From assembly GCF_003151135.1 (NCBI RefSeq), contig NZ_QEQK01000001.1, forward strand, positions 337,992 to 401,991: a DNA stretch of 64,000 bases. The letters are read 5' to 3'. Under the pieces are notes generated by a model. That model did not search any database. It was not told where the DNA came from and saw nothing but the letters and a program-made list of their open reading frames with translations. The translations under genes and the position numbers were made by a program. Origin of the DNA: Abyssibacter profundi (GTDB lineage: Bacteria > Pseudomonadota > Gammaproteobacteria > Nevskiales > OUC007). Positions 17,470-25,060 of this stretch are shown here, one piece after another (the stretch's first letter is position 1; each line of letters opens with the position of its first letter).

Positions 17470-17599
17470 GAGTCTCTACGTTTGTCTGTCCTGGCAGGGT
17501 TCTGCTTCGAACGCAGCTGCCACACACCTAAATGGGCCTATCATGATCTGAGAGGCAAGTTCGGTGCCCCGATTCGCGCAACGCGAATCCGCTCACCGT

Positions 17600-19213
17600 T
17601 TAGTTCGTCCCGTGTTCGCGTGTTGATGCAAACCGGATATCGGGCCAGCGCTCTTCCGTGAGCTGCAGGTTCACGCGGGAGTTCGCCAGGTAGACATGCG
17701 CTCCCGCATGATCGACAGCGATTCTAGCCACGTTCTTGTTAAGAAAGTCTTTCAGTTTCGACGGATCGTCCGAACTGACCCACCGAGCGGTGGCCACAGG
17801 GGCCTGGTCATACTTGCAGTTGACCCCGTATTCATCGGCTAGGCGCTGACGCACCACGTCGAACTGCAGCACCCCGACCGCCCCAAGAATCACATCGTTG
17901 TTGCTCTTGGGTCGGAACACCTGGGTGGCACCCTCTTCGCAGAGCTGATCCAGCCCCTTGTTCAGCGCCTTGGCCTTGAGCGGGTCGGCCAGCACCACGC
18001 GCTGGAACAGCTCGGGCGCAAAATTCGGCACGCCGCTGTAGACCATCGCGGTGCCTTCGGAGAACGAATCCCCGATGGAGATGGTGCCGTGGTTGTGCAG
18101 CCCGATGATATCGCCCGGCCAAGCCTCACGTGCCGCGCCCCGGTCAGAGGCCATAAAGGTCACCGCATCTGAAATACGCACGGCCTTGCCCTGGCGCACG
18201 CTGTGCAACTGCATGCCCGGCGTGTATTTGCCGGAGCAAACGCGCATAAAGGCAATGCGGTCACGATGCCGCGGGTCCATGTTCGCCTGAATCTTGAACA
18301 CGAATCCGGTGAGTTCGCCATGCGTAGGCTCGACGGATTGCGGCTCGGCGTCACCCACCGTGGCCTGCCTGGGCAACGGTGGCGGTGCCCAATCGGCAAA
18401 GCCGTTGAGCAACTCGCGCACGCCGAAATTGGAAATGGCGGCCCCAAAAAAGACCGGCGTCAGTTCTCCGGCACGGTACAGCTCCAAATCGAAGCCATGG
18501 CCGGCTTCCTTGACCAGCTCGATCTCGTCGACCAGCGTCTGGTAGATCGCACCAAAGCGTTCGGCCATGCCATCGGCGTGCAGGCCGTCAACGGTCTCGA
18601 TGTCGCTGATCCGCTCCTTGGGCCCGTCGTACAGGTAGAAACGATCTTCGAGCAGGTGGTAGACCCCTGCGAAATCACGCCCCATACCCAGCGGCCAGGT
18701 CACCGGCGCGCAGGCAATCTTGAGCACGTCCTCGACCTCATCCAACAATTCCATGGGCTCGCGGCCGTCACGGTCCAGCTTGTTGATGAAGGTAATAATG
18801 GGCGTGGTCCGCATGCGGCAGACCTCCATCAGCTTGATGGTCCGGTCCTCCACGCCCTTGGCCGAGTCGATCACCATCAAGGCCGAATCCACGGCGGTTA
18901 GCGTGCGGTAGGTGTCTTCGGAGAAGTCTTCGTGGCCCGGCGTGTCCAGCAGGTTCATCACGCAGTCGCGATAAGGGAACTGCATGACCGAGGTGGTGAT
19001 GGAAATCCCACGCTCCTGCTCCATTTTCATCCAGTCCGAGGTGGCGTGACGCGCCGCCTTACGGCCCTTGACCGTGCCCGCGAGCTGAATGGCGCCACCG
19101 AACAGCAACAGCTTCTCGGTCACCGTGGTCTTGCCCGCATCCGGGTGAGAAATAATGGCGAAGGTGCGGCGCTTCTGGGCTTCCGCATCAAGCTGGACTG
19201 GCGTGCCGGACAT
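17600..19213 (-). CDS. prfC: Peptide chain release factor 3
   Basis: A 537-residue translational GTPase that recycles RF1/RF2 from the ribosome. G1 is [10 protein letters not shown]3 is [17 protein letters not shown], and G4 is [12 protein letters not shown], which is specific enough to separate RF3 from EF-G. The C-terminal part [19 protein letters not shown] is also typical. Start is the ATG at 19213; the frame is open to 19279 but that extension is not conserved-looking. The gene sits between two desaturase genes on the same strand, 81 bases after the second desaturase's end. This arrangement looks coincidental rather than functional. Confidence 0.95.
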   Translation of the reverse strand: MSGTPVQLDAEAQKRRTFAIISHPDAGKTTVTEKLLLFGGAIQLAGTVKGRKAARHATSDWMKMEQERGISITTSVMQFPYRDCVMNLLDTPGHEDFSEDTYRTLTAVDSALMVIDSAKGVEDRTIKLMEVCRMRTTPIITFINKLDRDGREPMELLDEVEDVLKIACAPVTWPLGMGRDFAGVYHLLEDRFYLYDGPKERISDIETVDGLHADGMAERFGAIYQTLVDEIELVKEAGHGFDLELYRAGELTPVFFGAAISNFGVRELLNGFADWAPPPLPRQATVGDAEPQSVEPTHGELTGFVFKIQANMDPRHRDRIAFMRVCSGKYTPGMQLHSVRQGKAVRISDAVTFMASDRGAAREAWPGDIIGLHNHGTISIGDSFSEGTAMVYSGVPNFAPELFQRVVLADPLKAKALNKGLDQLCEEGATQVFRPKSNNDVILGAVGVLQFDVVRQRLADEYGVNCKYDQAPVATARWVSSDDPSKLKDFLNKNVARIAVDHAGAHVYLANSRVNLQLTEERWPDIRFASTREHGTN

Positions 19214-19294
19214 GGGGGCGGTAACAACGAAAAGGCTGGCGATTGTAGCGGCTGGACGGCCCGGCGGTCGAAAAGCCACCGGCCGCAGCTACGC

Positions 19295-20419
19295 TTAGCC
19301 GGCGGCGGCTGCCCGCCGACTGGGGCGCTTGCCCCCCGGGAAGGTCAGTCGTAGCAGCTTCCAAAGCACGCTGCCAAGCTGTCGACCAAAGCTGTGGCTG
19401 TTGTAGGCCAGCCCGTATTCCCGGCAGAGCGCTTCCACTTCTGGCGCAACCCGCGCGTACCGGTTGCTGGGCAGATCCGGGAACAGATGATGCTCGATCT
19501 GATGCGACAGGTTCCCGGTCAGGATATGCAACAGGCGACCGCCACGGATGTTGCAGGAGCCAAGCATTTGCCGGACATACCAGCCGCCGCGGCTTTCGGT
19601 GGCCACGACGGACTTGGAGAAATGCGACACCCCGTCCGGAAAATGCCCACAGAAAATGACGGCCCACGTCCAGATGTTGCGCAGCACATTAGCCGCGAAA
19701 TTGGCCCCCAGCACGATGAAGAAGAAGGGCCCGGCAAGCAGCGGCCACAACAGGTAGTCCTTTAGCGCCTGCCGGCCGACCTTGGCGCCCGACTCACGCA
19801 GAATCGCGCGCGCTTCGGCCTTGTCGCGCTTGCCCTTCAGCACGCGGGGGATCTCCAGGTCGTGCAGGGCGATGAACCATTCAAAGTACATCGCCATCAG
19901 GACGATCCACAGCGGCTGGAACAGATAAAACGGGTGCCAACGCTGATGCTCGGTCACGCGCATCATGCCGTAGCCGATGTCGCGGTCCATGCCCAGCACG
20001 TTGGTCCAGGTGTGATGCACCACGTTATGCGTGTGCTTCCACTGGCGGGCCGGGCAGCCATGGTCCCACTCCCAGTTCGCGGAGTGGATGTCCGGATCAT
20101 TCATCCAGTCCCATTGGCCGTGGATGACGTTATGCCCGATTTCCATGTTCTCGAGGATTTTGGACAGGGCCAGGGTCAGCGTCCCGAGGCTGATCAGCAC
20201 CCAGAACAACGGCCAGCTGCCCAGCGCCACCGGCAACCCCAGCAGCGACGCAAAGATCAGCGCCCGGCCGCCCAGGGCCATCCAGCGCTGGACGCGGATC
20301 AAGCGCAGGATGTAGGCACGGTCGGCCGCGCCCAGCGAGGCGCGTTCCCTGGCCTGCATGGCGTCGAGGCGTTCGCCGATATCACGCAAATCGGCATCGG
20401 TCAGGTGACTTGGAATCAT
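19295..20419 (-). CDS. Fatty acid desaturase (DesA3/linoleoyl-CoA-type)
   Basis: A 374-residue membrane desaturase of the front-end/DesA3 type, distinct from the one at 16.3 kb. His boxes are GHNVIHGQW (about 94), HTHNVVHH (about 129) and HQIEHH (about 313). Two pairs of hydrophobic helices lie between the boxes. Its ATG follows the reductase stop by only three bases, so the two form an operon and the reductase is the probable electron donor. Chain-length and position of desaturation cannot be inferred. In Pseudomonas the comparable desCB pair is repressed by a TetR regulator; none is present here. Confidence 0.9.
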   Translation of the reverse strand: MIPSHLTDADLRDIGERLDAMQARERASLGAADRAYILRLIRVQRWMALGGRALIFASLLGLPVALGSWPLFWVLISLGTLTLALSKILENMEIGHNVIHGQWDWMNDPDIHSANWEWDHGCPARQWKHTHNVVHHTWTNVLGMDRDIGYGMMRVTEHQRWHPFYLFQPLWIVLMAMYFEWFIALHDLEIPRVLKGKRDKAEARAILRESGAKVGRQALKDYLLWPLLAGPFFFIVLGANFAANVLRNIWTWAVIFCGHFPDGVSHFSKSVVATESRGGWYVRQMLGSCNIRGGRLLHILTGNLSHQIEHHLFPDLPSNRYARVAPEVEALCREYGLAYNSHSFGRQLGSVLWKLLRLTFPGGKRPSRRAAAAG

Positions 20420-20422
20420 GGT

Positions 20423-21511
20423 CTATAGGTCCAGGGTGACGGGGCCGGCGGCCGCGCTGACACAGGGTTGGATGCGAACCCCCGGTGTATTGGTGAGCTT
20501 GCCGGTCCGCAGATCGCGGACCGCGCCGGACTGCAGCACGCAATCGCAGCTGTGGCAGATGCCCATACGGCAGCCATAGCGCGGACGCAGACCGGCGGCT
20601 TCTGCGACTTCAAGCAGGGGCGTGGCCCCACTGGCGTCGGCTTGACGACCGCTGGCCGCAAATTGCACGGCGACCTCTGTATCTGTTGCCGGCGCATCGA
20701 AAGACGCCACGGCAAATCGCTCGACATGGAGCTGATCGCCAATCCCGGCCTCGGCCCATAGCTGCTCGGCCGTGCGGAGCATGGCGGCCGGTCCACACAC
20801 CCAGGTTTCGCGCTCGCGCCAGTCCGGGCACAGGGTATCCAGGGTCTGGGCGTCCAGATGACCCGCCCCCTCTTCGGTCAACCGTGCATGCAAGCGATAG
20901 CCACGGGATTGGGCCATCATCGGGCCGAGGGCCTCGCCGAAAATCAGGTCGTGACGATTGCGGGCATAGTGCAGATGCTCGACGTCGCCGTCTGCGGCGC
21001 CGGATGCCAGCATGCCCATGATGGGTGTAATGCCGCTGCCGGCCGAGATGAACAAACGCGCCCGGTGCTCCGCACCCGCGGCCAGCGTGAACTCACCTGC
21101 GGCCTGACTGATCTGCACCCGTGCACCGACCGGTAGGTGATGCACCAGGTAATGCGACACGCCATCGGGTGCCATGGCACGAATGGTCAGCCGAATCTGT
21201 CGCGTCTGCGCCTCGGACGAGCTGATCGAATAACACCGCGGCTGCCAGACCCCATCGATATTGACGTATAGCGTGACGAACTGACCGGCCTGATGTCCGC
21301 GCCAGCCTCGCCCCGTCCGCAGGATGAGCGAGCGTGTCCCGGGCGTTTCGATTTGTGCGTCCACGACCCGTGCGTGGATACGCTCGCCGGCATCACCGGC
21401 AGGCGCCAGACCCGGCCACACCAGCGACGCATAGCGGCTGGTGGTCTGCGGATAGGCGAAGGCGCGAGCGAGGCGACGGGGCCAGGCTCCTGTGCTTGCT
21501 GCAGTCATCAT
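20423..21511 (-). CDS. Ferredoxin/flavodoxin-type reductase with C-terminal 2Fe-2S domain (DesB-like)
   Basis: A 362-residue cytosolic electron-transfer protein. The FAD-binding part shows QPRCYSISSSE, the NAD-binding part shows ISAGSGITPIMGML and ends VCGPAAML. The C-terminal plant-type ferredoxin has cysteines in YGCRMGICHSCDCVLQ and IQPCVS. This order (FAD, NAD, 2Fe-2S) is that of reductases paired with membrane desaturases or hydroxylases. ATG codons occur at 21511 and 21508. A near-consensus promoter lies so close that the mRNA may start at the ATG. The desaturase follows three bases later. Confidence 0.9.
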   Translation of the reverse strand: MMTAASTGAWPRRLARAFAYPQTTSRYASLVWPGLAPAGDAGERIHARVVDAQIETPGTRSLILRTGRGWRGHQAGQFVTLYVNIDGVWQPRCYSISSSEAQTRQIRLTIRAMAPDGVSHYLVHHLPVGARVQISQAAGEFTLAAGAEHRARLFISAGSGITPIMGMLASGAADGDVEHLHYARNRHDLIFGEALGPMMAQSRGYRLHARLTEEGAGHLDAQTLDTLCPDWRERETWVCGPAAMLRTAEQLWAEAGIGDQLHVERFAVASFDAPATDTEVAVQFAASGRQADASGATPLLEVAEAAGLRPRYGCRMGICHSCDCVLQSGAVRDLRTGKLTNTPGVRIQPCVSAAAGPVTLDL

Positions 21512-21518
21512 GCGGAGA

Positions 21519-21546
21519 AATATACACTTGTATATACAACTGTCAA
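21519..21546 (-). promoter_or_regulatory. Sigma-70 promoter with a palindromic operator, for the reductase-desaturase operon
   Basis: On the minus strand a perfect -35 TTGACA (21546-21541) is separated by 16 bases from TATATT (21524-21519). The spacer holds the perfect 12-bp palindrome TTGTATATACAA (21539-21528), a probable repressor site that would block RNA polymerase. The predicted start point (about 21511-21513) coincides with the first ATG, implying a leaderless or nearly leaderless transcript. Confidence 0.8.
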
Positions 21547-21581
21547 TTCTCGCGCAGCCGCCGCTGTCTGGTCGGCTTTTT

Positions 21582-22469
21582 TCAGGCGTCGCCGAGTTGG
21601 CTGGCGAGGTAGCCCAGCAAGGCGTTGACCTTGCCCGCCAGCTGTCGCCGAGACGGATAAACCGCGTAGATACCGAGAACCGGTAACCGATATGCAGAGA
21701 GCAGCTCAACCAGCTGGCCCTGTGCCAGCGCCTCTGCGACCAGAAATTCCGGCTGCAGCACCAACCCGCCACCCGCAATCGCGACCGCCACGCAGGTTTC
21801 ACCGTTATTGCTCTGCATAACCGGGGCGACCCGAACAGCCTCGGTGCCTGCATCGGACTCGAATGTCCACTCGTCACCACTGGCCCAGTAGCTGTAGCCG
21901 ATCACGCGGTGAATCGTCAGGTCGCGGGGATGCTCCGGCCTGCCACGGGCTTCCAGATAGGACGGCGCGGCGCAAAGGCAGATGCGTGTCGTGGCCAGTC
22001 GGCGCGCCACCAGACTCGATGGCTCCAGCCGCCCGATCCGGATGGCGACATCCACGCCGTCCTCCACCAGATCCACCGCCCGGTCTGAGAGCGTCACCTC
22101 CAGCCGCAGAGCCGGGTGCTGTTGCATGAACGCCGGCCAGAGCCCGGCCAGATGACGAATGCCGTAAGACACCGGGGCGTTGATGCGCAGCAGACCGCGG
22201 ACGCTCGCGGTGCCGGCGGTGAGTTCCGCTTCGGCAGCGTCCAGCGACTCGAGAATCTCCCGGCAGGTGGCGAGGTATCGACGCCCTTCGTCGGTCAGCG
22301 ACAGTCGCCGCGTGGTCCGATGCAGCAATCGCACGCCCAGGTGCTCTTCCAGCTCGGTGACATGCCGGGAAGTCGAGGCCTTGGACTGACCGAGTCGCTC
22401 CGCCGCCCGGACGAAACTGCCGGTGTCGACCACCGCAACAAAGGTTTGCATGGAGAGTAGGCGATCCAT
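21582..22469 (-). CDS. LysR family transcriptional regulator
   Basis: A 295-residue regulator. The N-terminal winged helix-turn-helix (about 4-62) reads SFVRAAERLGQSKASTSRHVTELEEHLGVRLLHRTTRRLSLTDEG in overlapping fragments typical of LysR, followed by a periplasmic-binding-like effector domain (about 92-290). It faces the DoxX/hydroquinone-reductase genes across 118 bases, the usual layout when a LysR controls a divergent target. Members of this subgroup often regulate redox or quinone-stress genes, but the ligand is unknown. An inverted repeat (22471-22487) abuts its start codon and suggests autoregulation. Its stop lies about 35 bases before the desaturase promoter. Confidence 0.92.
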   Translation of the reverse strand: MDRLLSMQTFVAVVDTGSFVRAAERLGQSKASTSRHVTELEEHLGVRLLHRTTRRLSLTDEGRRYLATCREILESLDAAEAELTAGTASVRGLLRINAPVSYGIRHLAGLWPAFMQQHPALRLEVTLSDRAVDLVEDGVDVAIRIGRLEPSSLVARRLATTRICLCAAPSYLEARGRPEHPRDLTIHRVIGYSYWASGDEWTFESDAGTEAVRVAPVMQSNNGETCVAVAIAGGGLVLQPEFLVAEALAQGQLVELLSAYRLPVLGIYAVYPSRRQLAGKVNALLGYLASQLGDA

Positions 22470-22470
22470 T

Positions 22471-22487
22471 GTTCCATTTTATAGAAC
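22471..22487. promoter_or_regulatory. Probable LysR operator (inverted repeat)
   Basis: GTTCCAT-TTT-ATAGAAC: 7-bp arms with one mismatch, AT-rich centre, matching the T-N11-A pattern of LysR boxes. It lies one base upstream of the lysR ATG, in the lysR-doxX divergent region. Confidence 0.5.
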
Positions 22488-22587
22488 TATATTTCTTTCG
22501 ACGCCACGTTTATGGGAGAACTTATCAACAATAGTCTGTTGGTCAGCGGATACACCGCGTCCATTCCGACTCGACAAGGAGCCCACC

Positions 22588-23034
22588 ATGTTCAACACAC
22601 TCATCCATCGCGTACTCGCCTCCGAGGCTGGCTGGCCAACCCTGGCCCTGCGCCTGCCCCTGGGCGTGATCTTCGTCGCTCATGGGGCACAGAAGCTGTT
22701 CGGCTGGTTTGGCGGCTACGGCCTGGAAGGCACCGGCCAGTGGATGGCCTCCATCGGGCTGGCACCCGGCGTGCTGATGGCCCTGCTGGCCGGTAGTGCT
22801 GAGTTCTTCGGTGGCCTGGCCCTGATCCTGGGTCTGTTGCTGCGCCCGGCAGCGGGGGTCCTGGCGATCACCATGGTGGTCGCCATCGTCACAGTGCACC
22901 TGGATAACGGGCTATTCATGGCCAACAACGGCTACGAGTTCGGCCTGGCCCTGTTGGCCGGCACGGTCTCACTCGCGATCTCAGGCGCAGGTCGTGGTTC
23001 TGCGGATCGCTGGCTGGCGAAGCGGGTCGCGTAA
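22588..23034 (+). CDS. DoxX family membrane protein
   Basis: A 148-residue inner-membrane protein with four hydrophobic helices. LRLPLGVIFVAHGAQKLFGWFGG and the EFFGGLALILGLLLRPAA segment are typical of DoxX proteins (related to the small subunit of a terminal quinol oxidase in archaea, and to redox-stress membrane proteins in bacteria). The ATG at 22588 has AAGGAG eight bases upstream. It precedes a glutathionyl-hydroquinone reductase by 50 bases; this pairing is common and points to quinone or oxidative-stress defence under the divergent LysR. Confidence 0.9.
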   Translation: MFNTLIHRVLASEAGWPTLALRLPLGVIFVAHGAQKLFGWFGGYGLEGTGQWMASIGLAPGVLMALLAGSAEFFGGLALILGLLLRPAAGVLAITMVVAIVTVHLDNGLFMANNGYEFGLALLAGTVSLAISGAGRGSADRWLAKRVA

Positions 23035-23084
23035 GCTGGCGGACCTGCCGAGCCGATCAACATCACTGCATCAGGAGTTTCAAC

Positions 23085-24044
23085 ATGCTTGTCAATGGAC
23101 GCTGGACCGACGACTGGCAACCGGTGCAACAGGCCGATGCCCAGGGGCGGTTCATCCGCCAGACATCCGGTTTTCGCTCACGCCTGGGCGCGGCCAACGG
23201 CGGGGTGTTCCCGGCCGTGGCCGGCCGCTACCGACTCTACGCGACCTATCTCTGCCCTTGGGCGACCCGGATACTGATTGCCCGGCGACTCAAACGCCTG
23301 GAGTCGGTGATCGATGTGGTGATCGTTGATCCGCGCCTCACGGCCCAGGGATGGGCTTTTACCGGCGATTTCGACACGGATCGAGACCCGGCCCTGGGTG
23401 CCAGCCACCTCCATAGGCTGTACACCCACAGCGACCCGACCTACACAGGACGGGCGACGGTTCCGGTGCTGTGGGACACCGTGTCGGAGACCATCGTCAA
23501 TAATGAGTCAGCCGACCTGCTGCGTATCTTCGACGAAGACTTCGACGCCCTGACTGAGGGGACGCCGCGGCTGCACCCGCCTGCACTGGCGACCGCCATG
23601 GCAGACACCGAGGGGTGGCTCTACCGGGACTTCAATAACGGCGTGTACCAGGCGGGCTTTGCCTCCACGCAGCAGGCCTACGAGGAGGCGGTCGACCGGG
23701 TGTTCTCGGCCTTGGACCGACTGGAGCAGCGGCTGGCACAGCACGACTGGCTGGTCGGACGCCAGCTGACGGCCACCGACATCCGCGCCTTTGTCACGCT
23801 CGCGCGCTTCGAGCTGGCCTACCACGACCTATTCCGCTGCAACCTGCGGCCGCTGTCGGCCTATCCTGCGGTGTGCCGATATGTGGACCGACTGCTGGCG
23901 ATACCGGCCTTCGCGGCCAGCCTGCGGCCGGAGCACATCAAGGCGGGCTACTACTCGATCGCGCGACTGAATCCGACGGGCATCGTCCCCAAGGGGCCGG
24001 CACTGGAGACCACCGCCCTGCGTCGGTTTGCCCGGGCGGGCTAG
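23085..24044 (+). CDS. Glutathionyl-hydroquinone reductase (Xi-class GST, YqjG/ECM4 type)
   Basis: A 319-residue enzyme that reduces glutathionyl-hydroquinones, releasing hydroquinone. The active-site motif LCPWATR puts the catalytic Cys at residue 57, where classical GSTs have Tyr or Ser. The thioredoxin-like half includes VPVLWDTVSETIVNNESADLLR, and the helical half has NNGVYQAGFASTQQAYE and the late GYYSIARLNPTGIVPKGP, all characteristic of this class. AGGAG precedes the ATG at 23085. It shares four bases at its 3' end with the convergent nnrU gene. Confidence 0.9.
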   Translation: MLVNGRWTDDWQPVQQADAQGRFIRQTSGFRSRLGAANGGVFPAVAGRYRLYATYLCPWATRILIARRLKRLESVIDVVIVDPRLTAQGWAFTGDFDTDRDPALGASHLHRLYTHSDPTYTGRATVPVLWDTVSETIVNNESADLLRIFDEDFDALTEGTPRLHPPALATAMADTEGWLYRDFNNGVYQAGFASTQQAYEEAVDRVFSALDRLEQRLAQHDWLVGRQLTATDIRAFVTLARFELAYHDLFRCNLRPLSAYPAVCRYVDRLLAIPAFAASLRPEHIKAGYYSIARLNPTGIVPKGPALETTALRRFARAG

Positions 24045-24598
24045 CCGACCACCGACACGCCGAACAAGTGGGCGTGGGCATGCATTAGACCGACATAGGC
24101 GACCAGCCCGATCGTCACGGTCAGCACATCGAGCAACGGATTGACCCGCCCCCGTTCGGGGGCGGTGCCGCGACGCTTGGCTGAAATCACATCGACGACG
24201 GCATAGGCCAGAAATGCAGCGAACAAGAGCATCGAAGCCAGGTCGCCGTTGGCCAGCAAATGGACCAGAGCCCACAGCTTGATCGCCGCGAGCATCGGGT
24301 GCTTGACCACTCGCCGCAGGTTGTTTGGCACGTAGGCCGCCACCAACAGGATCAGCGCCAGCGGCATCAGGGCCAGCGGGATATGACGAGTCCACGCCGG
24401 GGGGTGCCAGATGTCGATATAGGGCGCCTGCGCCTTGCCCCAGACGATGAGTACCAGCCCCACCGCCGCAACAATGGAAAACACCGCTTTGTAGCCCAGC
24501 TCGCCAAACCGTGCCTGCAATCGGCCGCGCAGATCAGGCCGTGTCGGCACCAGATGCACACCCAGAAAGACGACGAGCCCCGCAATCAATGCAATCAT
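24041..24598 (-). CDS. NnrU family membrane protein
   Basis: A 185-residue inner-membrane protein with about five helices. LGVHLVPTRPDLR near the start, HPPAWTRHIPLALMPLALILL, and RRVVKHPMLAAIKLWALVHLLANGD are the conserved blocks of the NnrU family, first found near nitric-oxide/nitrite reductase genes and related to isoprenylcysteine methyltransferase-like membrane proteins. No denitrification gene is nearby, so a nitrogen-oxide role is not supported here. Start at 24598 with AGGGGAAC upstream; divergent from the thioesterase gene by 38 bases. Confidence 0.85.
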   Translation of the reverse strand: MIALIAGLVVFLGVHLVPTRPDLRGRLQARFGELGYKAVFSIVAAVGLVLIVWGKAQAPYIDIWHPPAWTRHIPLALMPLALILLVAAYVPNNLRRVVKHPMLAAIKLWALVHLLANGDLASMLLFAAFLAYAVVDVISAKRRGTAPERGRVNPLLDVLTVTIGLVAYVGLMHAHAHLFGVSVVG

Positions 24599-24636
24599 CC
24601 CTGTTCCCCTGATTCAGCCCCACGACGGAGCCCTAC

Positions 24637-25056
24637 GTGACAGACGCGCCAGACTACTCGCTCGACGCATTGCAGAAAACGTCGCAGAACACGATCAACG
24701 AAGTGCTAGGCATCGAGGTCATCGAAGCCGAACGCGGCCGCATTGTTGGTCAGATGCCGGTCACCGAACGCAATGTGCAGCCCTACGGCATTCTGCATGG
24801 CGGGGCCAGCGTGGTGCTGGCCGAAACCCTGGGTTCCATCGGCTCGGCGCTGATCGCGCAGGAGAGCGGTCGTCGCGCGGTGGGCCTGGAGGTCAATGCC
24901 AATCACGTGCGCCCCGCGCCCAAGGGCAGCACGGTCACTGCCGAGGCGGTCATCGCCCACGAGGGCCGGAACATCCATGTCTGGCAGATCACACTGCGCA
25001 ACGAGGCCGGTAAGCCGACCTGCCTGTGCAGGCTGACCGTGTCGCTCATCGACTAG
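24637..25056 (+). CDS. Hotdog-fold thioesterase (PaaI/YdiI family)
   Basis: A 139-residue acyl-CoA thioesterase. The motif GILHGGASVVLAETLGS contains the HGG and downstream Glu used as the catalytic base in the YdiI/4-hydroxybenzoyl-CoA group, and NANHVRPAP is the conserved edge strand. Possible substrates include 1,4-dihydroxy-2-naphthoyl-CoA or phenylacetate intermediates, which the sequence cannot separate. The start is GTG at 24637. Its stop is four bases from the stop of the converging surface-protein gene, leaving no room for a separate terminator. Confidence 0.88.
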   Translation: MTDAPDYSLDALQKTSQNTINEVLGIEVIEAERGRIVGQMPVTERNVQPYGILHGGASVVLAETLGSIGSALIAQESGRRAVGLEVNANHVRPAPKGSTVTAEAVIAHEGRNIHVWQITLRNEAGKPTCLCRLTVSLID

Positions 25057-25060
25057 GCGC

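Noticed and set aside
17600..19213. prfC as part of a desaturase operon
   Set aside because: Spacing on both sides (81 and 130 bases) and unrelated function do not support a single operon.
24041..24395. Long overlapping frame (23829-24395) antisense to the hydroquinone reductase
   Set aside because: It is a shadow of high-GC coding on both strands with no family resemblance.
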